This document shows positions 12,992 to 23,227 of a DNA stretch of 64,000 bases, piece after piece. A program made the position numbers and the translations under genes. The stretch comes from Mycobacteroides immunogenum (GTDB taxonomy: Bacteria > Actinomycetota > Actinomycetes > Mycobacteriales > Mycobacteriaceae). The notes under the pieces are model-generated. The model did no database searches and had not been told where the DNA came from. It saw only the letters and a list, made by a program, of their open reading frames with translations. The DNA lies in the NCBI RefSeq assembly GCF_001605725.1, contig NZ_CP011530.1, positions 3,100,001 through 3,164,000 of the forward strand, given 5' to 3'. Each line of letters starts with the position of its first letter. The first letter of the stretch is position 1.

Positions 12992-13987
12992 CGGCGCGCC
13001 CGTGTGCGAGCGGTCAGGCTCGCTGCGGTACCGCGAGGGACGGCCATCGATGTGCATCAGCTTCCACAGCGGACGCACCCACCACGGCCGCAGGCCGATG
13101 TCTTCGGTGAGCTTGCGCATGTCGCCGAAGTAACCGGACAGCGTGGCACGGGCATGCTCGCTGCGCCAGAAGGCTTCCTTGAAAACTTCACGCGGAATGC
13201 CGAATTCGGTGGCGAAAGACTTTGGCGGCGTCATGATCTCGCCGGCCAGCCAACGCATGGTGAGCGGGAACAGGACCGTGCAGATCGCCTTCTTGCGCTT
13301 GCTCATCAGCGGCACATGCACGCGCAGGAACTCACCCGCGAAGGAGATGTGCCGCGCTTCCTCGGCCACGTGGATCTGCATGACGCGCCGCACCGCGGGC
13401 GGCTGATCAATGTCATTGCGAATCAACGACTTTTGGTAATGGTCGATGGGCTCCTCGCCACCGAGGATGCCGATGAAGAGCACCACATGCGCCCAGCCGC
13501 CCGCAACGCCAATCATCGGCGACAGCCTGCGGAACCACTTGCGCATGCCCGGGACATCGTCACCGATACGGTTGACGAGCTCCTGGAACATCTGGATGTG
13601 GTTGCACTCCTCGGTCATCTCGTGGAGGCAGTAACGGAACTCCGGAGAGCCGTTGGGCAGCTTCATGAGGTACTGCATCATGCCGCGGATCAGGATGCTC
13701 TCGAATGCGAGACCAACCTTGACCGCGTTGGCCTGACGCCAGCGGCCGATCTCGATCTGGCGATCCAGGGGCTGGTTGCGGTACCACTCGGTGGCGCCGA
13801 GGGTGTCCAGCTCGGGATCCAGCACCCAGCGGGGATCGTTGCGATCGATCTGATACTCCGGGGAATCCCAGTCGATGTCCTCGAACGGGTCGAAGTGCAG
13901 GCGCACCGACCCCTCCGACAGCGTCTGCAGCGTCTGCAGGTACTCGGCATCGAATGCGCCCGACTTAGGAACGGTGAACAGCGGCAT
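12974..13987 (-). CDS. AurF-like di-iron oxygenase
   Basis: A 337-residue protein of the ferritin-like family that includes the p-aminobenzoate N-oxygenase AurF. Di-iron ligands are visible in EMTEECNHIQMFQE and HVAEEARHISFAGEF, two ExxH-type motifs, with further Glu residues in the first helices. Substrate and redox partner are unknown. ATG at 13987 is preceded by GAGGAGG at seven bases. An open frame to 14248 is only an extension without conserved content. It overlaps the convergent TetR gene by 18 bases. Confidence 0.85.
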   Translation of the reverse strand: MPLFTVPKSGAFDAEYLQTLQTLSEGSVRLHFDPFEDIDWDSPEYQIDRNDPRWVLDPELDTLGATEWYRNQPLDRQIEIGRWRQANAVKVGLAFESILIRGMMQYLMKLPNGSPEFRYCLHEMTEECNHIQMFQELVNRIGDDVPGMRKWFRRLSPMIGVAGGWAHVVLFIGILGGEEPIDHYQKSLIRNDIDQPPAVRRVMQIHVAEEARHISFAGEFLRVHVPLMSKRKKAICTVLFPLTMRWLAGEIMTPPKSFATEFGIPREVFKEAFWRSEHARATLSGYFGDMRKLTEDIGLRPWWVRPLWKLMHIDGRPSRYRSEPDRSHTGAPLAVGA

Positions 13988-14016
13988 TGCTTCCTCCTCA
14001 ACTGCCCTCCAATTTA

Positions 14017-14035
14017 ATGGGACACAACATCCCAT
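14017..14035. promoter_or_regulatory. Inverted repeat ATGGGA-N7-TCCCAT (putative operator)
   Basis: Six-base arms around a seven-base spacer lie 30 bases upstream of the di-iron oxygenase start. A second, related repeat lies at 14047-14063, its centre 29 bases away, which is close to three helical turns. Confidence 0.5.
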
Positions 14036-14046
14036 GCAAGGCCTGA

Positions 14047-14063
14047 TGGGACCGAAAGTCCCA
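14047..14063. promoter_or_regulatory. Inverted repeat TGGGAC-N5-GTCCCA (putative operator)
   Basis: Six-base arms around CGAAA. It shares the GGGA/TCCC core with the repeat at 14017-14035. Both lie in the 133-base gap between the oxygenase gene and aroE, which holds nothing else recognisable. Confidence 0.5.
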
Positions 14064-14120
14064 CAAATTTCATCGGCCCAGGTGAGGAGTGAGCTCTCGC
14101 GCAGTGGTGGAGGCTGGCGG

Positions 14121-14936
14121 TCAGCGCAGTGCCGCGGCCATGGCCGCTCGCGGCGCGGATTCCCCGGTGAACAGTTCCACCTGGGTGAACGCCTGATTGA
14201 GCAGCATGTCCAGGCCGCCGACGACCACCGCTCCGCGGCGCTGCGCAATGGTGGCCAATGAGGTGGGCCACGGGTGATAGATGACGTCGAGAATCGCCGG
14301 CGCCGTCGCCAACGACTGCGCGTAGGGCGCGGCGGCCTCCGCCGGCACGGTGCTCACCAGCACGCCGGCAGCCGCACACACCGAGGACAGCGCCGGGTCC
14401 TCGAAACCGAGCACCGAGGCCGCCAGGCCCACTTGCTCGGCGAGCTCCAGCGCGCCCCGCGCCCGCCCCGCGTCACGGGCAACCACAGTCAGGGACCGCA
14501 CACCCATCGCCGCGAGCGCCACGATCGCCGGCCGCGCGGTACCGCCGGCACCCGCGATCACCGCGGCATGCCCGGCGGGGTCGACACCGGCACCGTTCAA
14601 TGCCCCCGACACCCCGTCGACGTCGGTGTTGTCGGCGTACCAGCCATCGCCCGACCGCACCAGCGTGTTGGCGGCACCGATCAAGCGCGCACGCTCGGTC
14701 GAGCTCGACGCGAACGCCAGCGCGGCGAACTTGCCGGGCATGGTCACCGAGAAACCGACCCATTCGGGCCCGGCGCCACCGACGACGTCGGGCAATTGCT
14801 CGGCCGTGCATTCGATGCGCTCATACGTCCAGCCGGTCAGGCCCAGCTCACGGTAGGCGGCCAAATGTAGATCGGGTGAGCGTGAGTGCCCGATCGGCGA
14901 ACCCAGGACGGCAGCGTGGCGAACGTCAGCGTGCAC
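14121..14936 (-). CDS. aroE: Shikimate 5-dehydrogenase
   Basis: A 271-residue NADPH-dependent enzyme reducing 3-dehydroshikimate. The shikimate-binding GSPIGHSRSPDLHLAAYRE is at the N-terminus, and VTMPGKFAALAFA provides the catalytic lysine. NTDVDG and the nucleotide loop IAGAGGTARP follow. The C-terminus has VVGGLDMLLNQAFTQVELFTG, also typical. GTG start at 14936 lies inside the end of mltG (11-base overlap), so it is the last gene of alaS-ruvX-mltG-aroE. It is separate from the aroC operon. Confidence 0.96.
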   Translation of the reverse strand: MHADVRHAAVLGSPIGHSRSPDLHLAAYRELGLTGWTYERIECTAEQLPDVVGGAGPEWVGFSVTMPGKFAALAFASSSTERARLIGAANTLVRSGDGWYADNTDVDGVSGALNGAGVDPAGHAAVIAGAGGTARPAIVALAAMGVRSLTVVARDAGRARGALELAEQVGLAASVLGFEDPALSSVCAAAGVLVSTVPAEAAAPYAQSLATAPAILDVIYHPWPTSLATIAQRRGAVVVGGLDMLLNQAFTQVELFTGESAPRAAMAAALR

Positions 14937-16215
14937 TGTCCAGGATGCCGTTCTTCTTCGCGAGTTCGATGTTTGCTAAATGCTCGTGATAATCGGCGGT
15001 GAACAACGTGGTGCCCTCGGAGTCGATGGTCACGAAGTACAGCCAGTCCCCCGGCTCCGGGCGCTCGGCCGCCTCCAACGCCTCCGGCGAGGGCGAGCTG
15101 ATCGGTGTACCCGGAAGACCTTGTGACACATAGGTGTTCCACAGGGTCTTGCGCTCACGGTCTTCGTCGGTGGTGGCGACTTCCTGCCGGTCCAACGGGT
15201 AGTTGACGGTGGAGTCGAATTCCAGCTTCTGATGCTTGGCCAGCCGGTTGTAGACGACGCGCGAAACCTTGGCGAAGTCGCGGGGCTTGGCCTCGCGCTG
15301 CAGCAGTGATGCCACCACCAGCACCTCATAGGGCGACAGCCCTGCCGCGTCCGAGCCCAGTAATCCGAGTTGCTCATACTGGGCGTTGCTCTCCCTGATC
15401 AGGGAGGCGAGGATCTGCTCCGGCTCTGCCATCGGATCGAAATCCCACCGGCCGGCGGCGATCAGCCCTTCGATACGGCGATGGTCGTCGCGCACGGCGT
15501 TGACCCCGTTGGACGCCCAGTCGGGCACGGCCAACTCGGCCTGTGACGCCGTGGTGGCGGCCTGCCGCAGATCGGAGGCGGCCACGCAGTGTTTGTCTCC
15601 GTCGAGGTCCACGCACGAGGCACGGGCAATGAGAGTGAAAATCCCCTCGGTGACCGCGCCGTTGGACACCGCGGACACATCGTCGAGTTGGCGCCCCTCG
15701 GGGATGACCAACAGACCGACACGATTTTCCTGTTCGGCAAGGCGTGCGACGGCCTCCTTGCCGGCGATCTTGGTGCGCAGTTTGTAGAAGCCCGGCTGGA
15801 TCGCCGCGATGGCCTGGTTGCCGGCCGCGGCGTCGGTGAACGCGTTCGGGGTCGCGACTACACCCTCGTCCTTCAGGCGCTGGCCGATGACCTTGGTGGT
15901 GTCGCCGCGGTGTACTTCGAACACGAAGTCCTTGACCCCGGCCCCCGAGTAGTCGGTGACGGGATGATCAGCGCCGAACAGGCTGTCCCACAGTCTGGCT
16001 CCCCCGACCACGGCCGCAACCGTGATGATGACGACAGCCGCTAGGCCGAGGATTCCGGCATTGCGCCGGCGCCGGGCCGCTGCCCTGCGCCGCGCGCGTT
16101 CCCGCCGGGTTTCACGGGGACGGGGACCAACAGCGACCGGGACGGCCCGGCGGCCGCCTCCCCAGTCATCGTCGTCGTGCTCCTGGCGATCGTCCCAGTC
16201 GCGCCGGTCGCTCAA
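14926..16215 (-). CDS. mltG: Endolytic murein transglycosylase MltG
   Basis: A 429-residue membrane-anchored lytic transglycosylase that ends growing glycan strands. A very basic cytosolic segment (residues about 30-52, many RR) leads into one membrane helix at about 53-72. The catalytic YceG domain has [26 protein letters not shown] with the active-site Glu, and [33 protein letters not shown] closes the domain. The start is TTG at 16215, overlapping the ruvX stop as TTGA. Length is normal for actinobacteria. Confidence 0.95.
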   Translation of the reverse strand: MSDRRDWDDRQEHDDDDWGGGRRAVPVAVGPRPRETRRERARRRAAARRRRNAGILGLAAVVIITVAAVVGGARLWDSLFGADHPVTDYSGAGVKDFVFEVHRGDTTKVIGQRLKDEGVVATPNAFTDAAAGNQAIAAIQPGFYKLRTKIAGKEAVARLAEQENRVGLLVIPEGRQLDDVSAVSNGAVTEGIFTLIARASCVDLDGDKHCVAASDLRQAATTASQAELAVPDWASNGVNAVRDDHRRIEGLIAAGRWDFDPMAEPEQILASLIRESNAQYEQLGLLGSDAAGLSPYEVLVVASLLQREAKPRDFAKVSRVVYNRLAKHQKLEFDSTVNYPLDRQEVATTDEDRERKTLWNTYVSQGLPGTPISSPSPEALEAAERPEPGDWLYFVTIDSEGTTLFTADYHEHLANIELAKKNGILDSAR

Positions 16216-16712
16216 CGCGTGTCCCCTTCACTGCCACCCCGGCGCCGCTGCTCAAGCCAATCCTGCAGAATGGCCACCGCTGCCGCCTGGTCGATGATCC
16301 CGCGCTGCTGACGAGACCGTACTCCTGCCTCACGCAGGGAACGCTGGGCGGTGGTAGTAGTGAAACGCTCGTCCACTAACCGCACCGGCACCGGGGCGAT
16401 CCGTGCACCCAACTCGCGCGCGAAGCCCGCCGCGTCACGTGCCGATGATCCCGTGCCCTCGCGCAGGTTGCGCGGCAGGCCGACGACCACCTCGACCACT
16501 CCCAGCTCCTCAACGAGATCGGCGATACGCCGAAAATCGTTGTCGGCCTTAAGGTCCCGTGCAACTGTCTCGACCGGCGTGGCAAGGATGCCATCGGGGT
16601 CACAGGACGCGACCCCGATTCTGACGGTACCCACGTCCACGCCTAGACGCCGTCCTCGCCCCGGGTCGTCGGGGCCGGGACGATCCGGGGTGGGGGCTGC
16701 GGTATCGGGCAC
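16212..16712 (-). CDS. ruvX: Putative Holliday junction resolvase YqgF/RuvX
   Basis: A 166-residue RNase H-like nuclease linked to pre-16S rRNA processing and perhaps junction resolution. [19 protein letters not shown] carries the first acidic active-site residue. [23 protein letters not shown] and [14 protein letters not shown] contain the next conserved blocks, and [12 protein letters not shown] ends the fold with the last Asp region. GTG start at 16712, five bases after alaS. The order alaS-ruvX-mltG-aroE is conserved in mycobacteria. Confidence 0.94.
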   Translation of the reverse strand: MPDTAAPTPDRPGPDDPGRGRRLGVDVGTVRIGVASCDPDGILATPVETVARDLKADNDFRRIADLVEELGVVEVVVGLPRNLREGTGSSARDAAGFARELGARIAPVPVRLVDERFTTTTAQRSLREAGVRSRQQRGIIDQAAAVAILQDWLEQRRRGGSEGDTR

Positions 16713-16717
16713 TCGGC

Positions 16718-19393
16718 TCAGGCCCGGCGGATCTGTTCACGCAGCGCCTGCAGCGCCGCGTCGATGCCTGCCGGGTTCTTACCGGAACCCTGCGCGGTAT
16801 CGGCCTTACCACCGCCGCGGCCGTCCACTGCCGGGCCGATAGCGGCCACCAGATCGTTGGCACGCAGCCCGGCGTCCTGTGCGGCCTGGTTGATCGACAC
16901 CACGAAGGGCACCGAGCCGTCACCGGCGGCGATCAACGCCACCACAGCGGGGTCACTGCCCAGGCGGCCACGGATGTCGCCGACCAGGCTGCGCAGGTCA
17001 CCCGCGCCGGTACCGTCGGGCAGCCGGTGCGCCACCACGGTGGTCGTGCCGATCCGCTCGGCGTTGTCCACCAACGTCGCGATGGACGCCTTCACCGAGG
17101 CCAAGCGCGTCTGCTCCAGCTCCTTTTCGGCCACCTTCAGCCGCTCCACCAGCGTGGCGACGCGGCCGGGTACCTCTTCGGACGGCACCTTCAGGCTCGA
17201 CGAGAGTGCCGCCATCAGCGCGCGTTCCTTCGACAGGTACCGGAACGCGTCGAGCCCGACGTAGGCCTCTACACGGCGGACCCCGGAGCCCACCGACGAT
17301 TCGCCCAGCAGTGTCACGGGGCCGATCTGCGAGGAATGCGCCACGTGGGTGCCACCGCACAGCTCCAGCGAGAACGGCCCACCGATGTCGACCACGCGCA
17401 CCCGATCGCCATAGTTCTCGCCGAACAGCGCCATCGCGCCCATCGACTTCGCCTCGTCCAGGTTGGTGACGAACGTGTTGACGGGGTAGTTGGCCTCGAC
17501 CGCCTTGTTGGCGACATCCTCGACCTCTTGGCGCTGCGCGTCCGAGAGCGCGCCCTGCCAGCTGAAATCGAACCGCAGATATCCGGGCCGGTTCAGCGAA
17601 CCCGCCTGAACGGCGTTGGGACCCAGCACCTGTCGCAGTGCGGCATGCACCATGTGTGTGCCCGAGTGGCCCTGGGTGGCGCCGTGACGCCAGTGCGGAT
17701 CGACAGAGGCAACAACCTGGTCACCCTCGACGAACTCGCCGGATTCCACCGTGACCTTGTGCACGAACAGTGTCTTGGCGATCTTCTGGACATCGGAGAC
17801 CTTCGCCTGCGAGGCCGCGTTTGTCCCGTCCCCACGAATCGAACCGATGTCGGCGATCTGGCCACCCGACTCGGCGTACAGCGGGGTACGGTCCAGCACG
17901 ATTTCGGCTTCGGCACCCGCCGAGGCGACCGGTACCCGCGCTCCGTCCACGAAGATACCCAGAATCCTTGCCGCCGAATCCAACTCGTCGAAACCGGTGA
18001 ACTCGGTGGGACCCGCGTCGACCAGCTCGCGGTACGCCGTCAGGTCGGCGTGGGCGTGCTTGCGCGCGGCGGCATCGGCCTTGGCGCGCTGCCGCTGCTC
18101 GTTCATCAGCTCGCGGAAGCCGTTCTCGTCCACCGAAAGCCCGGCCTCGGCTGCCATTTCGAGGGTGAGCTCGATGGGGAATCCATAGGTGTCGTGCAGG
18201 GTGAACGCATCGCTACCCGACAGCGTGCTTTTGCCGGCCGTTTTCGTCTTGTCCGCGGCATCATCGAACAGCTTCGAACCGGAAGCCAGGGTGCGGTTGA
18301 ACGCGGTTTCCTCGGCGACGGCGATGCGGCTGATGCGTTCGAAGTCGGTGACCAGCTCCGGGTATGACGGGCCCATCTCGTCACGCACCACGGCCATCAG
18401 CTCGCCCATCATCGGCTTTTCTACGCCAAGCAACTTGGTGGAGCGGATGATCCGACGCAGCAGACGGCGCAGCACATAGCCACGGCCTTCATTGCCGGGG
18501 CTGACCCCGTCACCGATGATGATCGCCGCCGTGCGGGCGTGATCGCCGATGACGCGGTAGCGCACATCGTCCTCGTGGTTGCCCTGCCCGTATCCGCGCG
18601 GGGCGACCGCTGCCACGCAGTCGATGACGGGCCGCACCAGGTCCGTTTCGTAGACGTTGTCGACGCCCTGCAGCAGACACGCGATGCGCTCGACGCCCAT
18701 ACCGGTGTCGATGTTCTGGCGCGGTAGCGGCCCGAGGATCTCGAAGTCCGTCTTCGAGGTGCCCTCGCCACGCTCGTTCTGCATGAACACGAGATTCCAG
18801 ATCTCGATGTAGCGGTCCTCGTTGGCCTCCGGGCCACCCTCGATGCCGTACTCGGGGCCGCGGTCGTAGTAGATCTCCGAACACGGGCCGCACGGTCCGG
18901 GAATGCCCATCGACCAATAGTTGTCGGCCATGCCGCGGCGCTGAATCCGGTCCAGCGGCAGATTGGCGATCTCCTGCCACAGCTCGATGGCCTCATCGTC
19001 ATCCAGGTAGACGGTGGCCCACAACTTCTCCGGGTCGAATCCGTATCCGCCTTCGGACAGCGGGTTGGTCAGCAGGGTCCAGGCCAGCCGGATCGCCTCG
19101 CGCTTGAAGTAGTCGCCGAACGAGAAGTTTCCGGCCATCTGGAAGAACGTGTTGTGCCGGGTGGTGATGCCCACCTCGTCGATGTCCGGGGTGCGGATGC
19201 ACTTCTGGACGCTGGTGGCGGTGTTGTACGGCGGTGTGCGCTGCCCCAGGAAGAACGGCACGAACTGCACCATGCCGGCGTTGACGAACAGCAAGTTGGG
19301 GTCGTCGAGGATCACCGAAGCACTCGGCACCTCGGTGTGACCGGCCTTCACGAAGTGGTCCAGGAATCGCTTCCGGATCTCGTGTGTCTGCAT
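16718..19393 (-). CDS. alaS: Alanine-tRNA ligase
   Basis: An 891-residue cytosolic synthetase that charges tRNA-Ala and edits misacylated Ser/Gly. The class II core begins [22 protein letters not shown], with [19 protein letters not shown]. The editing domain shows the zinc ligands HSGTHMVH and CGGTHVAHS, followed by the C-Ala domain with a DHHA1-like glycine motif. I start at the ATG at 19393 ([10 protein letters not shown]), with AAGGA upstream; the frame is open 13 codons further without support. It is the first gene of its operon. Confidence 0.97.
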   Translation of the reverse strand: MQTHEIRKRFLDHFVKAGHTEVPSASVILDDPNLLFVNAGMVQFVPFFLGQRTPPYNTATSVQKCIRTPDIDEVGITTRHNTFFQMAGNFSFGDYFKREAIRLAWTLLTNPLSEGGYGFDPEKLWATVYLDDDEAIELWQEIANLPLDRIQRRGMADNYWSMGIPGPCGPCSEIYYDRGPEYGIEGGPEANEDRYIEIWNLVFMQNERGEGTSKTDFEILGPLPRQNIDTGMGVERIACLLQGVDNVYETDLVRPVIDCVAAVAPRGYGQGNHEDDVRYRVIGDHARTAAIIIGDGVSPGNEGRGYVLRRLLRRIIRSTKLLGVEKPMMGELMAVVRDEMGPSYPELVTDFERISRIAVAEETAFNRTLASGSKLFDDAADKTKTAGKSTLSGSDAFTLHDTYGFPIELTLEMAAEAGLSVDENGFRELMNEQRQRAKADAAARKHAHADLTAYRELVDAGPTEFTGFDELDSAARILGIFVDGARVPVASAGAEAEIVLDRTPLYAESGGQIADIGSIRGDGTNAASQAKVSDVQKIAKTLFVHKVTVESGEFVEGDQVVASVDPHWRHGATQGHSGTHMVHAALRQVLGPNAVQAGSLNRPGYLRFDFSWQGALSDAQRQEVEDVANKAVEANYPVNTFVTNLDEAKSMGAMALFGENYGDRVRVVDIGGPFSLELCGGTHVAHSSQIGPVTLLGESSVGSGVRRVEAYVGLDAFRYLSKERALMAALSSSLKVPSEEVPGRVATLVERLKVAEKELEQTRLASVKASIATLVDNAERIGTTTVVAHRLPDGTGAGDLRSLVGDIRGRLGSDPAVVALIAAGDGSVPFVVSINQAAQDAGLRANDLVAAIGPAVDGRGGGKADTAQGSGKNPAGIDAALQALREQIRRA

Positions 19394-19474
19394 GTCGTCC
19401 TTGCGTGTAGCTGGGGAATCTGACCGGACCACCCTACCGGTGTGTCCGCCTATCGCCGGTATACGCCAAGGTCA

Positions 19475-19486
19475 GGCGGTACCGCC
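19475..19486. promoter_or_regulatory. 12-bp perfect palindrome GGCGGTACCGCC
   Basis: It lies in the 249-base gap between alaS and the divergent DUF6882-type gene, 82 bases upstream of the alaS start. It may be an operator or chance in GC-rich DNA. No other gene or RNA is recognisable in that gap. Confidence 0.3.
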
Positions 19487-19642
19487 AGCAAGTATCTACT
19501 CCGTCACACTGCATCGAGCTAACCGAAAAGATGAGGCGCGACACACATGAACAGGTGGCGCGTGCGACCACAGCAATGACGGCTCCCGGGGGCGGTCACG
19601 GGGCGCTGGAGCGCGCCGCCCGAATCGGACGGCTTGGCGCTG

Positions 19643-20428
19643 ATGAGTCCGTACTGTCCTGGTGTGCGATGGAGCAGCGGACTGCAAGATCTGATCGACC
19701 GAGCGGCCTTCCTATCGACCGAACACCAACAGGACATGAGCGATGCCATCGAGCTCGCGCCGTGGAATGTCGACCTGATGGACCAATCCTTTGTGTTTCA
19801 TACAGATCCACCCACGACGTTGTCCTGCAATTTCCTTGGCACAACATCGCTCGATGCCGGCAGCTGGCTGTGGGGCTGGAAGAACATCAACGGTTTCCCC
19901 GACGCAGCCGTCGAGCTGGCTACCGCTGTTCGCCGATACGGCGAGGAGCACGGTGTACCCGAGCTCACCACTGAAGAGACTCCACTGGATGAAGACACCG
20001 CACTCGATATCGGGCATCGACTCACACTGGCCGCCAAAGCGGTCTCTGGGAAGTACGCCCACTACTCGTGCCCATCGAGTGACCGCTCTCGCCGCACCTG
20101 GCTACTTCTCGATGGTCCCGCGGTGGGATTATCCGGCCCGTCGGTCATCCGAATCCCCCGCGTGATCACCGAAACCCTTGATCAGGGTGTGTTGGCGGAC
20201 AGCCACAAGGCCTTGCGGTCGTACGCGCAGCTACGCGGTATAGACATCCGCTGGGAGAGAGACGATCTGGCTCATCTTGCGGCGCCCGATGGCGAGATGA
20301 CGGTGGCGTTCGACGACCTCGGACGAATCTCTCGCATGAATCTGCACGCGCAAAGTCCAACCTCTGTCGGGGAGAAACCCAAGCGCCGGGGCATACGCGG
20401 CGTGTTCGGTCGCCGGCGCGACAGTTAA
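19643..20428 (+). CDS. DUF6882-like hypothetical protein
   Basis: A 261-residue soluble protein resembling the actinobacterial DUF6882 family, whose role is unknown. There is no signal peptide or membrane helix. It is Trp-rich in its first third (APWNVDLMDQ, AGSWLWGWKNING), as in that family, and ends in a basic tail (KPKRRGIRGVFGRRRD). The start could be the TTG at 19634 or the ATG at 19643, and I prefer the ATG. It ends four bases into the convergent secreted-protein gene. The family assignment is from recognition only. Confidence 0.6.
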   Translation: MSPYCPGVRWSSGLQDLIDRAAFLSTEHQQDMSDAIELAPWNVDLMDQSFVFHTDPPTTLSCNFLGTTSLDAGSWLWGWKNINGFPDAAVELATAVRRYGEEHGVPELTTEETPLDEDTALDIGHRLTLAAKAVSGKYAHYSCPSSDRSRRTWLLLDGPAVGLSGPSVIRIPRVITETLDQGVLADSHKALRSYAQLRGIDIRWERDDLAHLAAPDGEMTVAFDDLGRISRMNLHAQSPTSVGEKPKRRGIRGVFGRRRDS

Positions 20429-20751
20429 GGGGCGCCCGGCGCGTCCCGGATCGAGCTATCCACGGCCCCGCCGATAGGCGCGGTCGCCAAACCGGTGAAC
20501 GGGCCCAGGAAGGGGCCCAGCACGATGCCGGCGCCCGCGGCGGCGGCATCACCGGCGGCACCCGCGCCCACATCGCGGCCGTACTGTTCCACCCACGGAT
20601 CGACCTGCGGCGGTGGCGGCGGGCCCGGATCCTCGAAAACCGGCTCGGGTCCGGGATCAGGTTCCGGGTCGGCCCAGGCCAGCGCCGGTGCCGTCATCAT
20701 GGCCACCGACGCGGCTAATCCGCCCGCAGCCAAGCGCATACGTAACGTCAT
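20425..20751 (-). CDS. Small secreted proline- and glycine-rich protein
   Basis: A 108-residue protein with a clear Sec signal peptide (basic start MTLRMRLAAGG, hydrophobic core, cleavage near ALAWADPE at about residue 28). A proline/acid-rich stretch follows (DPEPDPGPEPVFEDPGPPPPP), then a Gly/Ala-rich hydrophobic segment with repeated GPF and AGA motifs. I recognise no family. It probably acts in the cell envelope. It overlaps the convergent neighbour by four bases and lies 26 bases downstream of the rarA stop region on the same strand. Confidence 0.7.
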   Translation of the reverse strand: MTLRMRLAAGGLAASVAMMTAPALAWADPEPDPGPEPVFEDPGPPPPPQVDPWVEQYGRDVGAGAAGDAAAAGAGIVLGPFLGPFTGLATAPIGGAVDSSIRDAPGAP

Positions 20752-20777
20752 GCCATTCAGTATGCCGAGCGCGCGGC

Positions 20778-22130
20778 TCAGCGCTTCAGGCCACGCCGAA
20801 CGATGGCGCGCAGCTTCTCCAGCCTCGAACCGATCTCGCGCTCGTTGCCGTGATCGGTGGGCTGGTAGTAATCCGCGCCGACTAGTTCGTCGGGCGGATA
20901 TTGCTGGGCCACGACACCATCGCGATCATTGTGCGGGTACACGTAGCCGACGGCATTGCCGAGTTTGGCCGCACCGCTGTAGTGGCCGTCGCGCAAGTGC
21001 GGCGGCACCAAGCCGGCCTTCCCCTCCCGGATGTCGCCCATGGCCGCGCCCAGGGCCGCCGGCACCGCGCCGGATTTGGGTGCGGTCGCGAGGTGGATGG
21101 TGGCGTGCGTCAGGGTGAGCTGCGCCTCCGGCATCCCGATCAGCTGTACCGTCTGGGCCGCGGCCACGGCCAGGGGCAGTGCGGTGGGATCGGCCATGCC
21201 GACATCCTCACTGGCGAGGATCACCAGGCGCCGCGCCACGAAGCGTGGGTCCTCGCCCGCGATCAGCATGCGCGCCAGGTAATGCAGCGCGGCGTCCACA
21301 TCGGAGCCGCGAATCGACTTGATGAAGGCACTCACCACGTCGTAATGCTGGTCTCCGTCGCGGTCGTAACGCACCGCGGCACGATCCACCGACTGCTCCA
21401 CCACCTCGACCGTGACGGTTCCGCCGGGTCCGCCGGCGGTCTCCGCGGCCACTTCGAGCGCGGTCAGTGCTCGCCGTGCGTCGCCGGCGGCGAGCTGCGC
21501 CAGCAAGCTGAGCGCCTCGGGATCTACGGCCACGGCGCCACCGAGCCCGCGTTCATCGGCGATCGCCCGGGTGAGCACCTCGCGAATATCGTTGTCGCCC
21601 AATGGTTGCAGCTGCAGAATCAACGAGCGCGACAGCAGTGGTGCCACGACGGAGAAGGACGGGTTCTCGGTGGTGGCAGCCACCAACAACACCACCCGAT
21701 TCTCGACGGCAGCAAGCAGCGCGTCCTGCTGTGTCTTGGAGAACCTGTGCACCTCATCGATGAACAGCACCGTCTGGCGGCCGTGGACGGCGGCGCGGCG
21801 GGCCTCGTCAATGACGGCCCGCACCTCCTTCACCCCCGCCGACAGCGCCGACAACGCCTCGAACCTGCGGCCGGTGGCCCCCGAAATCAACGATGCGAGA
21901 GTGGTTTTCCCAGTGCCCGGGGGGCCGTACAGAATGACCGAAGCAGCCCCGGAGCCATCGACAAGACGCCGCAACGGGGAGCCCTGTTTGAGCAGGTGCC
22001 CCTGCCCCACCACCTCATCGAGCGCCGCCGGGCGCATCCGGACAGCGAGGGGTGCGTTGGGTGGCACCCCGAGGTCCGCGGCGGACGAGTCGAATCCGCC
22101 CCCGGGCACGTCGAATAGGCTGTCTGACAC
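20778..22130 (-). CDS. rarA: Replication-associated recombination protein A (RarA/MgsA)
   Basis: A 450-residue AAA+ ATPase related to clamp loaders that acts at stalled forks. Walker [10 protein letters not shown] follows [15 protein letters not shown], and Walker [20 protein letters not shown] is complete. The C-terminal tetramerisation domain has [21 protein letters not shown] and [10 protein letters not shown], as in the family. GTG start at 22130 with a GAGG just before. Length is standard. DUF3097 lies 31 bases upstream on the same strand and may be in the same operon. Confidence 0.95.
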   Translation of the reverse strand: MSDSLFDVPGGGFDSSAADLGVPPNAPLAVRMRPAALDEVVGQGHLLKQGSPLRRLVDGSGAASVILYGPPGTGKTTLASLISGATGRRFEALSALSAGVKEVRAVIDEARRAAVHGRQTVLFIDEVHRFSKTQQDALLAAVENRVVLLVAATTENPSFSVVAPLLSRSLILQLQPLGDNDIREVLTRAIADERGLGGAVAVDPEALSLLAQLAAGDARRALTALEVAAETAGGPGGTVTVEVVEQSVDRAAVRYDRDGDQHYDVVSAFIKSIRGSDVDAALHYLARMLIAGEDPRFVARRLVILASEDVGMADPTALPLAVAAAQTVQLIGMPEAQLTLTHATIHLATAPKSGAVPAALGAAMGDIREGKAGLVPPHLRDGHYSGAAKLGNAVGYVYPHNDRDGVVAQQYPPDELVGADYYQPTDHGNEREIGSRLEKLRAIVRRGLKR

Positions 22131-22161
22131 GCCTCAGGCTTACCATGCCGGGCCGACGGGT

Positions 22162-23004
22162 TCAGCCTGCCGGTTGCGTGACGAAATCGATGAGCTCCTC
22201 GACGCGGCCGATCAAGGCCGGTTCCAGGTCGGTCCAGGTGCGCACCTTGCCGCGGATTCGGCGCCAGGCCTCGGCGATCTCGGTCTGGGTCCCGTGCGGC
22301 CAGCCGAGCGCCTGGCAGATGCCGTGCTTCCATTCGATCTCGCGCGGCACGGTGGGCCACGCACGTAGGCCGATCCGCTCGGGTTTGACCGCCTGCCAGA
22401 TGTCGACGAACGGGTGGCCTACCACCAGCGTGTGCTCCCCATACGGACCCTTCTGCACCGTCTCGGCGATGCGTGACTCCTTCGATCCCTTCACCAGGTG
22501 GTCGACCAACACCCCGAGCCGACGACCGGGGCCTGGCTGGAATTCCTTCACGATGGCCGCCAGGTCGTCCACCCCGCCGAGGTACTCCACGACCACACCT
22601 TCGACACGCAGGTCATGACCCCACACCTGTTCGACGAGTTCGGCGTCGTGACGGCCCTCCACATAGATTCGGCTGGCCAACGCCGTGCGTGCTTTGAGTC
22701 CGTGTACCGCAACCGATCCCGAGGCGCTCCTGGTCGGCTTGGTGGGGGTGTGCCGCAGCGGCTCCTTGAGAATGACCGGCTTACCGTCGATCAGATACCC
22801 GGGGCCCACCGGAAATCCGCGGACACGTCCGTGGCGGTCCTCCAGGTCCATCCGCCCGTACTCGATGCGCACGACGGCCCCCACAAACCCGCTCTGGGCG
22901 TCCTCCACCACGGTGCCGATGGTCGCGGCGACCTCGGTCGAGCGCGGACGCCGTGGGGCATGCGGGTTGTTGGACAAGACATCGGATCCATAGCGATCAG
23001 CCAC
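22162..23004 (-). CDS. DUF3097 family protein
   Basis: A 280-residue soluble actinobacterial protein of unknown function. Recognisable blocks are GTVVEDAQSGFVGAVVRIEYG, the segment LKARTALASRIYVEGRHDAELVEQVWG, and LGVLVDHLVKGSKE. The middle block (IYVEGRHDAELVE, then VDHL) recalls a Toprim-like fold with Glu and Asp-x-Asp type acidic residues, so a nucleic-acid role is possible. That is inference. GTG start at 23004. The 223-base gap upstream holds only a short inverted repeat. Confidence 0.85.
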   Translation of the reverse strand: MADRYGSDVLSNNPHAPRRPRSTEVAATIGTVVEDAQSGFVGAVVRIEYGRMDLEDRHGRVRGFPVGPGYLIDGKPVILKEPLRHTPTKPTRSASGSVAVHGLKARTALASRIYVEGRHDAELVEQVWGHDLRVEGVVVEYLGGVDDLAAIVKEFQPGPGRRLGVLVDHLVKGSKESRIAETVQKGPYGEHTLVVGHPFVDIWQAVKPERIGLRAWPTVPREIEWKHGICQALGWPHGTQTEIAEAWRRIRGKVRTWTDLEPALIGRVEELIDFVTQPAG

Positions 23005-23185
23005 CCGGCGATCGTAGGAACGCGCCCGACAGCGACCGGGCTACGACGCGCCCGCGTGATTAGACCGTGACCGGCTCCGTGTGGGTGTGGGTGCGAGTGC
23101 CCACCACCGAATCGGCGGATACTGTCGGTCTACTACTTCGACGGGGCGCGAGAGTTAGCAGTGCGTTGGTTCTGGGGTCACAGCA

Positions 23186-23200
23186 CTATGCGCTGCATAG
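23186..23200. repeat. Inverted repeat CTATGC-GCT-GCATAG
   Basis: A small perfect hairpin 28 bases past the stop of the kinase-like gene, in the 223-base gap before DUF3097. No T-run follows on either strand, so it may be a weak terminator, an operator or chance. The rest of the gap is GC-rich with no recognisable gene. Confidence 0.3.
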
Positions 23201-23227
23201 AGAAGCAATCAGCATGGAAGCTTGAGA

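Noticed and set aside
13988..14248. Extension of the di-iron oxygenase frame to 424 residues
   Set aside because: The extension overlaps aroE and the inverted repeats; the ATG at 13987 has a strong Shine-Dalgarno.
16718..19432. T-box leader for alaS
   Set aside because: The alaS start is close to a GC-rich gap without the T-box motif, and actinobacterial T-boxes are mostly found at ileS.
23065..23110. Run of GTG/GGGTG repeats as a possible G-quadruplex
   Set aside because: The G-runs are mostly three or fewer and unevenly spaced in GC-rich DNA, so there is no sound support.
23005..23227. A possible small RNA or gene in the 223-base gap
   Set aside because: Only a short CTATGC hairpin and G-rich repeats are seen; no T-run, promoter or frame with coding features.
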